DNA of 14,805 nt from Synergistaceae bacterium. GTDB lineage: Bacteria > Synergistota > Synergistia > Synergistales > Synergistaceae. Under the pieces are notes generated by a model. The model searched no databases. It had not been told where the DNA came from and saw nothing but the letters and a program-made list of their open reading frames with translations. The stretch covers positions 1 to 14,805 of the forward strand of contig JAISLO010000146.1 in the NCBI GenBank assembly GCA_031290815.1. Reading direction: 5' to 3'. Each line of letters opens with the position of its first letter. Positions within the stretch are counted from its first letter, which is position 1. A program made the translations under genes and the position numbers. Below are positions 7,326 through 14,046 of this stretch, piece by piece.

Positions 7326-7439
7326 AAATGCCGATTAAGCCGCCCAAACGAACTTCAGCCGCTTTGGAACGCGGGCTTCGTCAGGGTTTAAGATCTTCAC
7401 CCGTCAGGCATTTAACATCAAACAAGCCCTTTTTTTAAA
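7326..7439 (+). repeat. Dispersed two-hairpin intergenic repeat, copy B
   Basis: Second near-full copy, in the opposite orientation to copy A. Hairpin 1 pairs CCCAAACG with CGCTTTGG around loop AACTTCAGC. One stem pair is G:C in copy A and A:T here, a compensatory change, although two other pairs are lost. Hairpin 2 is GGGTTTAAGATCTTCACCC (7384-7402), containing the perfect palindrome AAGATCTT. An outer inverted repeat, GGGCTT (7373-7378) with AAGCCC (7424-7429), encloses hairpin 2 and is followed by seven T on the + strand. The element fills most of the purB upstream gap, and its last bases contain the stop codon of the DUF4416 gene (7435-7437). Confidence 0.75.
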
Positions 7440-8004
7440 TCGATGACCCGGCACTCGTCTGTTTTTGAATGTCACGCTTCCAGTCCAGCCGCACAGCGTC
7501 CAGAAAATCGCAGTATACGCCGCTCTTGAAGTCGGGAAACGTGTAGGAAAAACTCTCCCAGCGTGATTTTCTCCTGCGCAGAGTGAGCTCCGCATATATG
7601 CCTCGGCCCAGATATATCCTGTGCGCGCTGTCCTTGGTGGAGGCCAGCACCAATCTGGCTCCATCCACATAGCCCGGGTCCACGTTGACCCGTCTCCCGC
7701 CTTCGGCATCGTCTGCGCTGCAGGCCTCCACGCGTACTGCGAACTTCTTCCACACCGCTATCTCGCCGGGATTCCAAACTCCCCGGAAGGAGAGAAAACA
7801 CCTGGCAAGGTTCGGCGATATATCCCTGTAATAGTCCGTATAATCAAAGTCATAAGGCCCACTCTCGCGCTCTATGTCCCCGAAGCGCTCAGACAATCGG
7901 CCCGCTGTCCATTCGAGCAGCTCCGGGACATCCTTAGGATACAGGATCCCGCTTATTATCTTTACCGGCTTCGGCAGTCCCTTCAGGTTTTTCCCGCTCG
8001 TCAT
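7435..8004 (-). CDS. DUF4416 family protein
   Basis: Conserved protein of unknown function, 189 aa, about the normal size for DUF4416. Family hallmarks: PVKIISGILYP near the N terminus; FDYTDYYRDISPNLARCFLSF in the first third; a central RRVNVDPGYVDGARLVLAST, then the most conserved block HRIYLGRGIYAELTL; and YTFPDFKSGVY near the end. It has no signal peptide or membrane segment. Start: an ATG at 8025 is possible, but ATG at 8004 has AAGGGGA about eight bases upstream, so 8004 is preferred. The first 71 bases overlap the preceding gene's end in another frame, implying translational coupling. Its last codons lie inside repeat copy B. Function cannot be inferred from its neighbours. Confidence 0.88.
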   Translation of the reverse strand: MTSGKNLKGLPKPVKIISGILYPKDVPELLEWTAGRLSERFGDIERESGPYDFDYTDYYRDISPNLARCFLSFRGVWNPGEIAVWKKFAVRVEACSADDAEGGRRVNVDPGYVDGARLVLASTKDSAHRIYLGRGIYAELTLRRRKSRWESFSYTFPDFKSGVYCDFLDAVRLDWKRDIQKQTSAGSSI

Positions 8005-9391
8005 CGTGAGATTTCCCCTTGTCATACGGATCGTGCTCCAACCTGCGCATCCGCACGGGCGTTATCACAGGAAACGCCGCTTTTTTCGCTCGTCCGTCAT
8101 CCCGGTTTTTTGCGCGTTCGTCAGCTTTGTTTTCGTCCGCCGTCCTCATCGGCACTCCGAAAGGCCTGCCTTTAGATTCGTGTTTTTTGCCTCCGTACGC
8201 CGTTCTCGCCTCGTTTTTTCTTATGGAGTCGGCAGCTCCGCTATGATCGGACGCCGGAAGCGAGCCTTCGGCCGATCCATGCCCCCCGGCGGGTTCCTCC
8301 GGTGGACTTTCGGCGTCCTCGTCCTTCGCACGGGCTTCGATGTCTCGATCGCCGTGGAGAGTGTCTCCGGGGCGGATCCTCTTGGAGTCCTCGGCATCGG
8401 GATCTGCGTCCGCCTCATCGGGCGAGTCCAGGGTCTCTTCAATATCCTCCTCGGGGGACTCCGCCGGTTCATCCTCCACAGGCTCGTCTTGGGATTCCAA
8501 GGCATCTTCAGGGTTCAAGTCGTCGTCCTTGGAATGACGGCCCTCCCCTTCGCGCTCGGCTTCCGGTTGTGTCCCATCGAGCCCGCCCTCGGGAAAATCT
8601 ACCACGAGACTCCCGAGCACCTCGCCGTCCCAGGAACACTGTATTACCTCCGCGGCGTCCTCGGGCGGCTTCTCGTATGAGGACAGCCGCTTGACAGTCA
8701 GCCCCTCGTCCTCCATGCGGCGGACCAGAGCGCGTCCGACCGCGGCCCACCAAACCAGGTCCTCCGCCATTTCGAAGTCTCCGGATATGTCCTCGATGAG
8801 GTAGGAGTCATCCGTCAGGGCAAAAAGGGAGAACGTCCGGTCCCCTTCGTCTCCGCTCAGCGTTACAATCCGGTCATCGCGAATCCTGTCCATTTGAGAG
8901 GCAAGGGACATCGCTCCGCCAGGAACGAGGCCCTGCGCCTTGTCGTTCAGGAAGATGGAATCCTCCGTCACGTGGAGTATGGGCAGCGGTATGCTCCACC
9001 ACTCCGGCAGGACTATCGTGTTCTCACGGATCTTTCTCTCCCTGTACTCCCGGAACGTGATCTTCACGAGCTCTAATTTCGGGCCGCCTCCGTCCCTCCT
9101 GGTCTGAGAGAAGAGGAGCAGGGGCGTGTTTTGAGGCACTTCCTCTATCTCTCCCCTGGCCGACATCTGTTCGCCAGCCGTCCGCGACGTGAGCTCACTT
9201 ATGGTCGAATCCGCCCCGCCGTGCTCCAAAAGCGCTATCAGCTGATCCTTGTGCAGAAGGAGTTCCCTTCTGTTTAAATTCAGGATGAGATGGTCGACGC
9301 CATAGAAATAAAGAGCCCTGAGCATCTCCTTAGGGGTGGATGAGAGGGAGAGCATCTCGTTCTTCTCGCCCAGAGCAGAATTAAGCGCCAT
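7934..9391 (-). CDS. Unrecognised protein: PAS-like segment plus long charged tail
   Basis: I do not recognise this 485-aa protein. Residues 1-265 look folded: helices 18-60 (KEMLRALYFYGVDHLILNL), a polar stretch, then 130-245, which resembles a PAS fold. PLPILHVTEDSIFLNDKAQG (135-154) looks like its first strands, and TFSLFALTDDSYLIEDIS (186-203) like its last strand before a long helix. From about 270 the sequence is low complexity and presumably disordered: acidic (E/D/P/S-rich) to 345, then mixed-charge (K/R/D/E) to the end. No membrane segment. Start: an upstream frame runs to 9472, but ATG at 9391 overlaps the ftsY end by 11 bp with GGAG ten bases upstream. It lies between ftsY and the DUF4416 gene and overlaps both, so it is co-translated with them. 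The PAS assignment is by eye only. Confidence 0.8.
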   Translation of the reverse strand: MALNSALGEKNEMLSLSSTPKEMLRALYFYGVDHLILNLNRRELLLHKDQLIALLEHGGADSTISELTSRTAGEQMSARGEIEEVPQNTPLLLFSQTRRDGGGPKLELVKITFREYRERKIRENTIVLPEWWSIPLPILHVTEDSIFLNDKAQGLVPGGAMSLASQMDRIRDDRIVTLSGDEGDRTFSLFALTDDSYLIEDISGDFEMAEDLVWWAAVGRALVRRMEDEGLTVKRLSSYEKPPEDAAEVIQCSWDGEVLGSLVVDFPEGGLDGTQPEAEREGEGRHSKDDDLNPEDALESQDEPVEDEPAESPEEDIEETLDSPDEADADPDAEDSKRIRPGDTLHGDRDIEARAKDEDAESPPEEPAGGHGSAEGSLPASDHSGAADSIRKNEARTAYGGKKHESKGRPFGVPMRTADENKADERAKNRDDGRAKKAAFPVITPVRMRRLEHDPYDKGKSHDDEREKPEGTAEAGKDNKRDPVS

Positions 9392-10319
9392 CGTCTGATA
9401 ACTCCACTCCAAGCAGGCCGGAGATAAAAGCGCGAGGAACGAACGGCGCCAAATCGTCAATCCCTTCGCCAAGCCCTATATATCTGATCGGCAGCTTCAG
9501 TTTGCGCGCAATCGCTATGGTGATCCCGCCCTTTGCCGTGTTGTCGAACTTCGTCAGAATGACTCCCGTCAGAGAGACGGCCCGGCCGAAGGCCTCGGCC
9601 TGAAGAAAGCCGTTCTGCCCCATCACTGAGTCGAGCACCAGAAATGCCTCGGGCGCGGCATCCATCGTCTCCCGGCGCACTATCCTGTAGATCTTGGCGA
9701 GCTCATCCATCAGATTGGACTTCGTGTGAAGCCTTCCGGCGGTATCGACGATAACGGCGTCCGCGCCCGACGCGTATGCCGCCTTTATCGAGTCGAACAC
9801 CACAGCGGCGGAGTCGCTTCCATGCGCCTGTGCCACGACTCTGACGCCGGTCCTCTCTCCCCACGCCTTCAACTGCTCTATGGCGGCCGCCCTGTACGTA
9901 TCCGCCGCGGAAAGTATGACGGATTTCCCGTCATTCTTGAGTATGGATGCGAGCTTAGCCGCAGTGGTGGTCTTTCCGCTGCCATTCACGCCCACCAACA
10001 GGATGACAGAGGGCTTGACGGACATGTCGACGGGGACGCCCATGCCGGGCACCTCCTCGAGCCGCTTGGTCAACATCTCGGCAAACGCCGTCTTCAACTC
10101 CTCCCTGTGGGCGATGCGCCTCTCCGTGGACAACTTCCGCAGATCGTCTATGAGAGACTCCGTATCCTCCACTCCGACATCGCCCATTAGCAGCTGTGCT
10201 TCGAGATCCTCCCAGAACTCGTCCGTGAGAGGGCTGTCTGAGAAGATGTTCGATACGCCCTGCGACCACTTGTTCGTTATATTCCTTATGTTGGCTATAA
10301 AGCCGTTCCAAAAACCCAC
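9381..10319 (-). CDS. ftsY: Signal recognition particle receptor
   Basis: SRP-type GTPase that docks the ribosome-nascent-chain-SRP complex at the membrane. 312 aa: NG domain with only a short amphipathic N terminus (MGFWNGFIANIRNI) and no long acidic A domain. From the chosen start: N domain about 1-95; G1 P-loop GVNGSGKTT at 110-118; DTYRAAA at 140-146; G3 DTAGR at 192-196; G4 TKFD at 256-259 (usually TKLD); GLGEGIDDLAPF near the end. The usual DATTGQN loop reads DSVMGQN here. Start: a TTG at 10325 abuts the ribosome-binding site, whereas GTG at 10319 is seven bases from GGAAGGGG, so GTG is chosen. It heads a three-gene overlapping unit. Confidence 0.96.
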   Translation of the reverse strand: MGFWNGFIANIRNITNKWSQGVSNIFSDSPLTDEFWEDLEAQLLMGDVGVEDTESLIDDLRKLSTERRIAHREELKTAFAEMLTKRLEEVPGMGVPVDMSVKPSVILLVGVNGSGKTTTAAKLASILKNDGKSVILSAADTYRAAAIEQLKAWGERTGVRVVAQAHGSDSAAVVFDSIKAAYASGADAVIVDTAGRLHTKSNLMDELAKIYRIVRRETMDAAPEAFLVLDSVMGQNGFLQAEAFGRAVSLTGVILTKFDNTAKGGITIAIARKLKLPIRYIGLGEGIDDLAPFVPRAFISGLLGVELSDDGA

Positions 10320-10326
10320 TTTCAAT

Positions 10327-10334
10327 CCCCTTCC
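10327..10334 (-). promoter_or_regulatory. Ribosome-binding site that sets the ftsY start
   Basis: On the - strand GGAAGGGG ends seven bases before GTG (10319-10317) but only one base before TTG (10325-10323). The spacing decides for the GTG start, giving MGFWNGF, a normal FtsY N terminus. Confidence 0.7.
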
Positions 10335-10395
10335 TGTTCAGCTCCCGCGGCAGTCTCAGTTCCTGCCAACCGAGGAAGCGCCGGTCCGATCGATA

Positions 10396-10429
10396 AAAAT
10401 TTAAGATTTAAACCCTGATTGCTGAATCA
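10396..10429 (-). repeat. Fragment of the dispersed repeat, copy C
   Basis: On the - strand it reads GATTCAGC, AATCAGGGTTTAAATCTTAA, then T5. Compared with copy A it keeps the loop of hairpin 1 and the left half of hairpin 2, but lacks the roughly 20 bases between them. The right arm has become AT-rich. It starts at the stop codon of the PSP1 gene and lies in the 107-bp gap before ftsY. Shorter and weaker than the other copies. Confidence 0.5.
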
Positions 10430-11821
10430 TGTTGCGATGCCCTCCGCTCCGGGGCGTTTTTGACGCCTTCTCCGCCGTCTCGGGCGCTTTATTTTTTCGG
10501 TTTCCGCTCGATCCAGAGCTGTCCCGACCTTTGCCGCCGCAAAAGAGCCCTTGATTTGGGGCCTCTGTGCCTGCGCTCTCTTCATCTGCGCCGGCAGTCT
10601 GATGACCCTGATATCCTGCGGTCCTCCCGCGAGAGAGGATATCGTCTCCTCCTGCTGTTTTCGGACGCCTCTTCGGCTTCTCTTCCGGCGGGAGCGATTG
10701 CCGCCGGTCTCCGCCGCACGATCGGCACCGACAGCCGACTTGGCCTCCAGCTCCGATACGTCTTTCGGGGGCCCGGCATCTTCAGCCCGGCTGCCGTGAA
10801 TCTCGGCCGTCGCCGGATCTCCCTCGGACGCTGCGATCCTGCCTGCAAGTTTGTCAAACAATCCGCCCTTGCCGGCCGCGCAATGGGCTTTTTTCCCCGG
10901 GCACACATTCGGCGTCACGGGCTCCGGCGCTTCCCATTCCTTTCCGCTCATCACGGCATCTTTAAACTCCGTGAACATCTCTATTGGAACCGCTACATCT
11001 CCGCCGCTCGGCTTGTGACAGCGCACAGCCTCCTTCGATATATCCATCGAGATGACGATGTAGTTTCCCAACGGCGTCTTTATCTTGCTCCCCGGGCCGG
11101 GCAGCCCTGCCCACAGATCCTTGTAGACCCTGTGTTCAAAAGACATACAGCACATGAGCCTTCCGCATATTCCCGATATCTTGGCAGGGTTCAAGGCGAT
11201 GTTCTGCTCCTTCACCATCTTTATGCCTATCGGCGCGAACTGATTCAGCCAGTAACTGCAGCAGCACGGCAGTCCGCAGGAGGAAATCCCCCTTATGATG
11301 CGGGCCTCGTCTCGGACGCCCATCTGCCGCAATTCTATGCGAGTCTTGAATCTGCGCGCAAGGTCCTTGACGAGCATGCGGAAGTCGACCCTCTGGTCGG
11401 ACGTGAAGTAAAAGAACAGCTTCTTCTCGTCGAGCAGCGCCTCCGCGTCTATGAGCTTTATCGACAGATGATGCATCTCCACCAGTTCCTGAGCGGCGCG
11501 GAGTATCTCATCCTCAGATTTTACCTGCGCTTCGCGGCCGGCAATGTCTGTTTCCAAAGGCACCCTCGAGAATTCAAGATCCGTCACGACCGGCTCTCCT
11601 CCGCGAACGGGGCCCTCGCCGTGCTCGGATATCGTCCGCAGGAGCCGGTACTCCTTTTCCTGCTCCTCGTCCAGGGGACCGACGATCTCGGCGAGCTCCA
11701 TTCCTCTGTGGGACGTGATCACTATGAGCCTCTCCCTCTTGACGAGATTATAAACTTCATCGCTCAGAGAGACTATACCAAGAAATCTAGGTTTCCCGTA
11801 GGTCGCCAAAAATATGCTCAA
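10427..11821 (-). CDS. ricT: PSP1/RicT (YaaT) family protein with basic C-terminal extension
   Basis: PSP1-domain protein. In Bacillus subtilis RicT works with RicA and RicF in a cytoplasmic iron-sulfur complex affecting RNase Y and development; those partners are not visible here. 464 aa, much longer than the usual 260-300. Residues 1-295 are the family core, with its cysteine clusters SCGLPCCC (Cys182, 186, 187, 188) and GICGRLMCC (Cys219, 224, 225) flanking NQFAPIGIKMVKEQ. Residues about 295-464 are a low-complexity tail ending in strongly basic RSRRKRSRRGVRKQ and KRPRRRRRRQKRPG, likely to bind nucleic acid. Start: TTG at 11821, seven bases after GGGAGGGG, overlapping the holB end by 35 bp. 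The position after holB is the conserved one. Confidence 0.92.
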   Translation of the reverse strand: MSIFLATYGKPRFLGIVSLSDEVYNLVKRERLIVITSHRGMELAEIVGPLDEEQEKEYRLLRTISEHGEGPVRGGEPVVTDLEFSRVPLETDIAGREAQVKSEDEILRAAQELVEMHHLSIKLIDAEALLDEKKLFFYFTSDQRVDFRMLVKDLARRFKTRIELRQMGVRDEARIIRGISSCGLPCCCSYWLNQFAPIGIKMVKEQNIALNPAKISGICGRLMCCMSFEHRVYKDLWAGLPGPGSKIKTPLGNYIVISMDISKEAVRCHKPSGGDVAVPIEMFTEFKDAVMSGKEWEAPEPVTPNVCPGKKAHCAAGKGGLFDKLAGRIAASEGDPATAEIHGSRAEDAGPPKDVSELEAKSAVGADRAAETGGNRSRRKRSRRGVRKQQEETISSLAGGPQDIRVIRLPAQMKRAQAQRPQIKGSFAAAKVGTALDRAETEKIKRPRRRRRRQKRPGAEGIAT

Positions 11822-12593
11822 AGCGTATCCCCTCCCAGAGGAGCGCGTACAGCGCGTCCTGAACCATCGAAACCGGAATATGTCTGAGTCTTGCCAGGTA
11901 CATGATGTTTTGAATCGAGGCCGCGGTTTCCCACTTCTCTTCCCCGCACAAGCTCATAATCCATGAATCGGTGCTCGCCGCCAGTTCGTCCAGCGACAAT
12001 TTTCTGGTTCTCTCCAGCCACCCGGCCCACCCGGACGGATCGAGCGGCGGCGGTCCCGCCTCGCCCAACGATTGGAGCGGCACGGTAAAATTGATCATCC
12101 ACACCCTGCTCCTTATGGTAGGTATGAGGCTGTCCCGCTCGACTATAAAGAGGAGACGCCCGCCCGCCGGCGGCTCTTCCGTCAGTTTGAGCAGCGAGTT
12201 GGCCGCAGGCAGCGACATGTTCTCCGCCGAGTGTATTACCCCGAGCCTTACGCGGGCGATTATTGGCTTCAGATACAACGCCGATTGAAACGCCATGCAC
12301 TCATCGATGCCGGCGGGCTCGCCTGGCCGGCCCAGGATCAGCATGTCGGGGTGCTCTTCCTCCCGCCACGCCCTGCATGACGCGCACCCATCCTCGCCTG
12401 TTCCCGAAGCGCAGAGCACTTTTTTCGCGTATAGACCCAAAAAACGATTTACATAGAGCGGGGGCATACAGACTGCGAGAGCGTGAGGCGCTCCGCCGCC
12501 CGAGATCGATGAGGACAGGTCGGCCCACTCCTGCGAGGCCGCGATATCGAACGCCTGATCCTGCTCCCTCAGAAGAGCAGTGAGATCAGGCAT
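11787..12593 (-). CDS. holB: DNA polymerase III delta' subunit, degenerate P-loop
   Basis: Clamp-loader delta' subunit of the replicative polymerase, 268 aa. Diagnostic parts: HPDMLILG (81-88); NSLLKLTEEPPAGGRLLFIV (132-151), the most conserved delta'/gamma segment; and SRV at 162-164 in the SRC-motif position, keeping the Arg. The Walker A region (residues 37-61, PHALAVCMPPLYV) has no GxxGxGK, so it cannot bind ATP in the normal way, as in E. coli delta'. Zinc-site cysteines are Cys61, Cys70 and Cys73; the fourth position is Trp76. Start: ATG at 12593 with GGAG eight bases upstream; the open frame above it is the yaaR end in another frame. It overlaps yaaR by 25 bp and ricT by 35 bp. Confidence 0.9.
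   Translation of the reverse strand: MPDLTALLREQDQAFDIAASQEWADLSSSISGGGAPHALAVCMPPLYVNRFLGLYAKKVLCASGTGEDGCASCRAWREEEHPDMLILGRPGEPAGIDECMAFQSALYLKPIIARVRLGVIHSAENMSLPAANSLLKLTEEPPAGGRLLFIVERDSLIPTIRSRVWMINFTVPLQSLGEAGPPPLDPSGWAGWLERTRKLSLDELAASTDSWIMSLCGEEKWETAASIQNIMYLARLRHIPVSMVQDALYALLWEGIRFEHIFGDLRET
11829..11836 (-). promoter_or_regulatory. Ribosome-binding site that supports the ricT TTG start
   Basis: GGGAGGGG on the - strand ends seven bases before TTG (11821-11819), inside the holB coding sequence. No ATG or GTG in that frame lies close to it, so a TTG start is the best reading. Confidence 0.7.
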
Positions 12594-13012
12594 CCCTTTA
12601 TCTCCTCTACGAGCGACAGCAGTCTGGTCCTGTCGCCCTCCTTCGCAATGGCGTCCTCGAGCTCCGTCATCGCATCCTCGGTGCGTTCTATTGTAAGGAA
12701 CATAGACCGCTCCGTTCTCCTCCATTTGAACTCGCGCTTTATGCGCATCCCGCTTTTCACCCTGTCCAGGGCCAGCCGGACGAGATCCTTGTATCTCATG
12801 AGCAGCGCGGACGTGGGAAAGCGCGACAGCTGCGCGCCCACGTCGTCGAGCTCAGCTATGAGCTGTTGAGCCTCCATATCCCATGCGACATCAGCGAACG
12901 TAGTCTGGTTCGGGGACGACACTCCGGCAGGCGCAAGGCTCTGACCTCTGCCCGACGCCGCTTGAGCCGCCGTTTCGCTTGTTTTATTCTTAGTCGAGCC
13001 CGATACCTTCAA
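12569..13012 (-). CDS. yaaR: YaaR family protein (DUF327)
   Basis: DUF327 protein of unknown function, 147 aa, essentially the same length as Bacillus YaaR. The N-terminal 40 residues are Ser/Thr/Ala/Gln-rich and probably disordered. The family domain follows: DDVGAQLSRFPTSALLMRYKDLVRLAL, then a helical region VKSGMRIKREFKWRR and LTIERTEDAMTELEDAI, ending in KGCLISLLF. Start: the frame is open to an ATG at 13075 inside tmk, but a TTG at 13012 gives MKVSGSTKN, the normal family start, 16 bases after the tmk stop. The ribosome-binding site is unremarkable (GGATGG or GGTGAGG), so the start is moderately sure. Its position between tmk and holB is the conserved one and supports the call. Confidence 0.88.
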   Translation of the reverse strand: MKVSGSTKNKTSETAAQAASGRGQSLAPAGVSSPNQTTFADVAWDMEAQQLIAELDDVGAQLSRFPTSALLMRYKDLVRLALDRVKSGMRIKREFKWRRTERSMFLTIERTEDAMTELEDAIAKEGDRTRLLSLVEEIKGCLISLLF

Positions 13013-13028
13013 GCCCTCACCATCCCAG

Positions 13029-13649
13029 TCAAAGAAGTTCCAGAACCCTCTTCGAGATTCGTTCAAAGACCTCATCTGGCGAGCCGGAAGCGTCTATCAA
13101 CATCCACCGTTCGCCTGCCGCCGACTCCATCTGCGTCAGATAAGCCGACCGCACCCTCTCGAAATAATCCCTTCCCATCGTCTCGAAAAAGTCACGCTTG
13201 CCGCGCGCCCTCATGCGAGCTTCGGCGGTGCCGGCATCGACATCCAGCAGTATGACCGCGTCAGGCTCCGGCATTCCCAAGCAGGCCGGCAGGCGCGACA
13301 TGAACCCGGCGATCTCATCCGAGACTTGGGGGTCGGACAACACCTGATAGGCCATGGTCGACGCCGTATATCTGTCGCAGATCACGACGCGCCCCTCTTC
13401 AAGCGCTGGAATAATCACCCTCGTCAGGTGCTCGCACCTGTCCGCCATGAAGAGGAAGAACCGGCTCCATCTGCCCTCCAATTGTCCGCCGAGGGAGAGG
13501 TCTCTCAGAATGCCGCCTCCATCCCAATCGCCCGGCTCGAACGTCCTCACCACTGACGACCGTCCAAGGCGCGCGGAGAGAAAATCCGCGAGCATGTCAC
13601 ACTGCGTCGTCTTGCCGGAACCATCGATGCCCTCGAGGACGATAAACAT
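13029..13649 (-). CDS. tmk: Thymidylate kinase
   Basis: Phosphorylates dTMP to dTDP with ATP, for DNA synthesis; cytoplasmic. 206 aa, normal length. P-loop EGIDGSGKTTQ at 6-16; TFEPG at 36-40 in the TREPG dTMP-binding position; DRYTASTMAYQ at 92-102; LLDVDAGTAEARMRARGKRDFFE (134-156) is the strand and LID region with its arginines. Start: ATG at 13649 with GGAGG seven bases upstream; a longer frame starting at a TTG at 13679 has no support. It is the first gene of tmk-yaaR-holB-ricT, preceded by a recognisable promoter and a 142-bp gap. Confidence 0.97.
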   Translation of the reverse strand: MFIVLEGIDGSGKTTQCDMLADFLSARLGRSSVVRTFEPGDWDGGGILRDLSLGGQLEGRWSRFFLFMADRCEHLTRVIIPALEEGRVVICDRYTASTMAYQVLSDPQVSDEIAGFMSRLPACLGMPEPDAVILLDVDAGTAEARMRARGKRDFFETMGRDYFERVRSAYLTQMESAAGERWMLIDASGSPDEVFERISKRVLELL

Positions 13650-13682
13650 CACTCGGCCTCCGCCAATCGGGCCATCCAAGAC

Positions 13683-13713
13683 ATTATATTACATATGACG
13701 CTTGATTTGTGAA
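13683..13713 (-). promoter_or_regulatory. Promoter for the tmk-yaaR-holB-ricT unit
   Basis: A perfect TATAAT on the - strand (13683-13688) is preceded by TTCACA (13708-13713, five of six matches) at 19 bases, slightly long spacing. Transcription would begin near 13676, about 27 bases before the tmk ATG. The surrounding 40 bases are AT-rich compared with the rest of the window. Confidence 0.6.
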
Positions 13714-13791
13714 GAATCGAGAGGAGCTTGACATGAAGAGAGGATGGTGAGGAGACGCAATCTTGGCGGATGAGTCCTCCGTGCCGCGGGA

Positions 13792-14046
13792 TCAAGGGTT
13801 GTCACCAAGGTCTCGGAGCAGCGAGTCGATGTCCCTCTTTGCGGATGCGCCCATCTCGGCGTCGATCCCAAACGACGCCGCAAGGTAGTCGCCCTCGGAG
13901 ACTCCCGCCGGAAGGCGGGAGACGGGGAGCGAGATCTCGCCCTCGCACGATCCCTCCCCGAGAAGAGTCGCGATGCCGCCGTTTATTCTGTCAACGAAGA
14001 AGAACGCCTGCCCTGTTCCTCCCAAAAAATCTCCGCGCCCCATCAT
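13792..14046 (-). CDS. DUF3006 domain protein
   Basis: Small 84-aa protein fitting DUF3006: an N-terminal strand and turn FFFVDRINGGIATLLGE (15-31, the family's VDRIE-like motif), ISLPVSRLPAGVSEGDYL (38-55, the LPxGxxEGDxL motif), and a C-terminal helix KRDIDSLLRDLG. It has a small beta-barrel-like predicted shape and no signal peptide. Function unknown. DUF3006 genes commonly sit directly after ComEC-like MBL-fold genes, as here: its ATG overlaps that gene's stop (ATGA) with AGGAG eight bases upstream, so the two are translationally coupled. A second ATG immediately follows the first; either could be used. The gap after it (13650-13791) holds only the tmk promoter. Confidence 0.82.
   Translation of the reverse strand: MMGRGDFLGGTGQAFFFVDRINGGIATLLGEGSCEGEISLPVSRLPAGVSEGDYLAASFGIDAEMGASAKRDIDSLLRDLGDNP

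Noticed and set aside
7874..8680. A 268-codon + strand frame with hydrophobic stretches, opposite the charged-tail gene
   Set aside because: It is antisense to a low-complexity Asp/Glu/Lys-rich region, which reads as Phe/Leu/Val/Ser/Arg-rich on the other strand; no family features and no good ribosome-binding site were seen.
10349..10367. GGCAG/CTGCC hairpin in the ftsY leader as a terminator or attenuator
   Set aside because: Only a 5-bp stem with a 9-base loop and no T-run; too weak to support.
10460..11887. A 475-codon open frame on the + strand, opposite ricT
   Set aside because: It is the antisense of a gene with clear PSP1 cysteine motifs. The translation is Arg/Leu/Ser-rich with no recognisable motif, as expected of an antisense frame in GC-rich codons.
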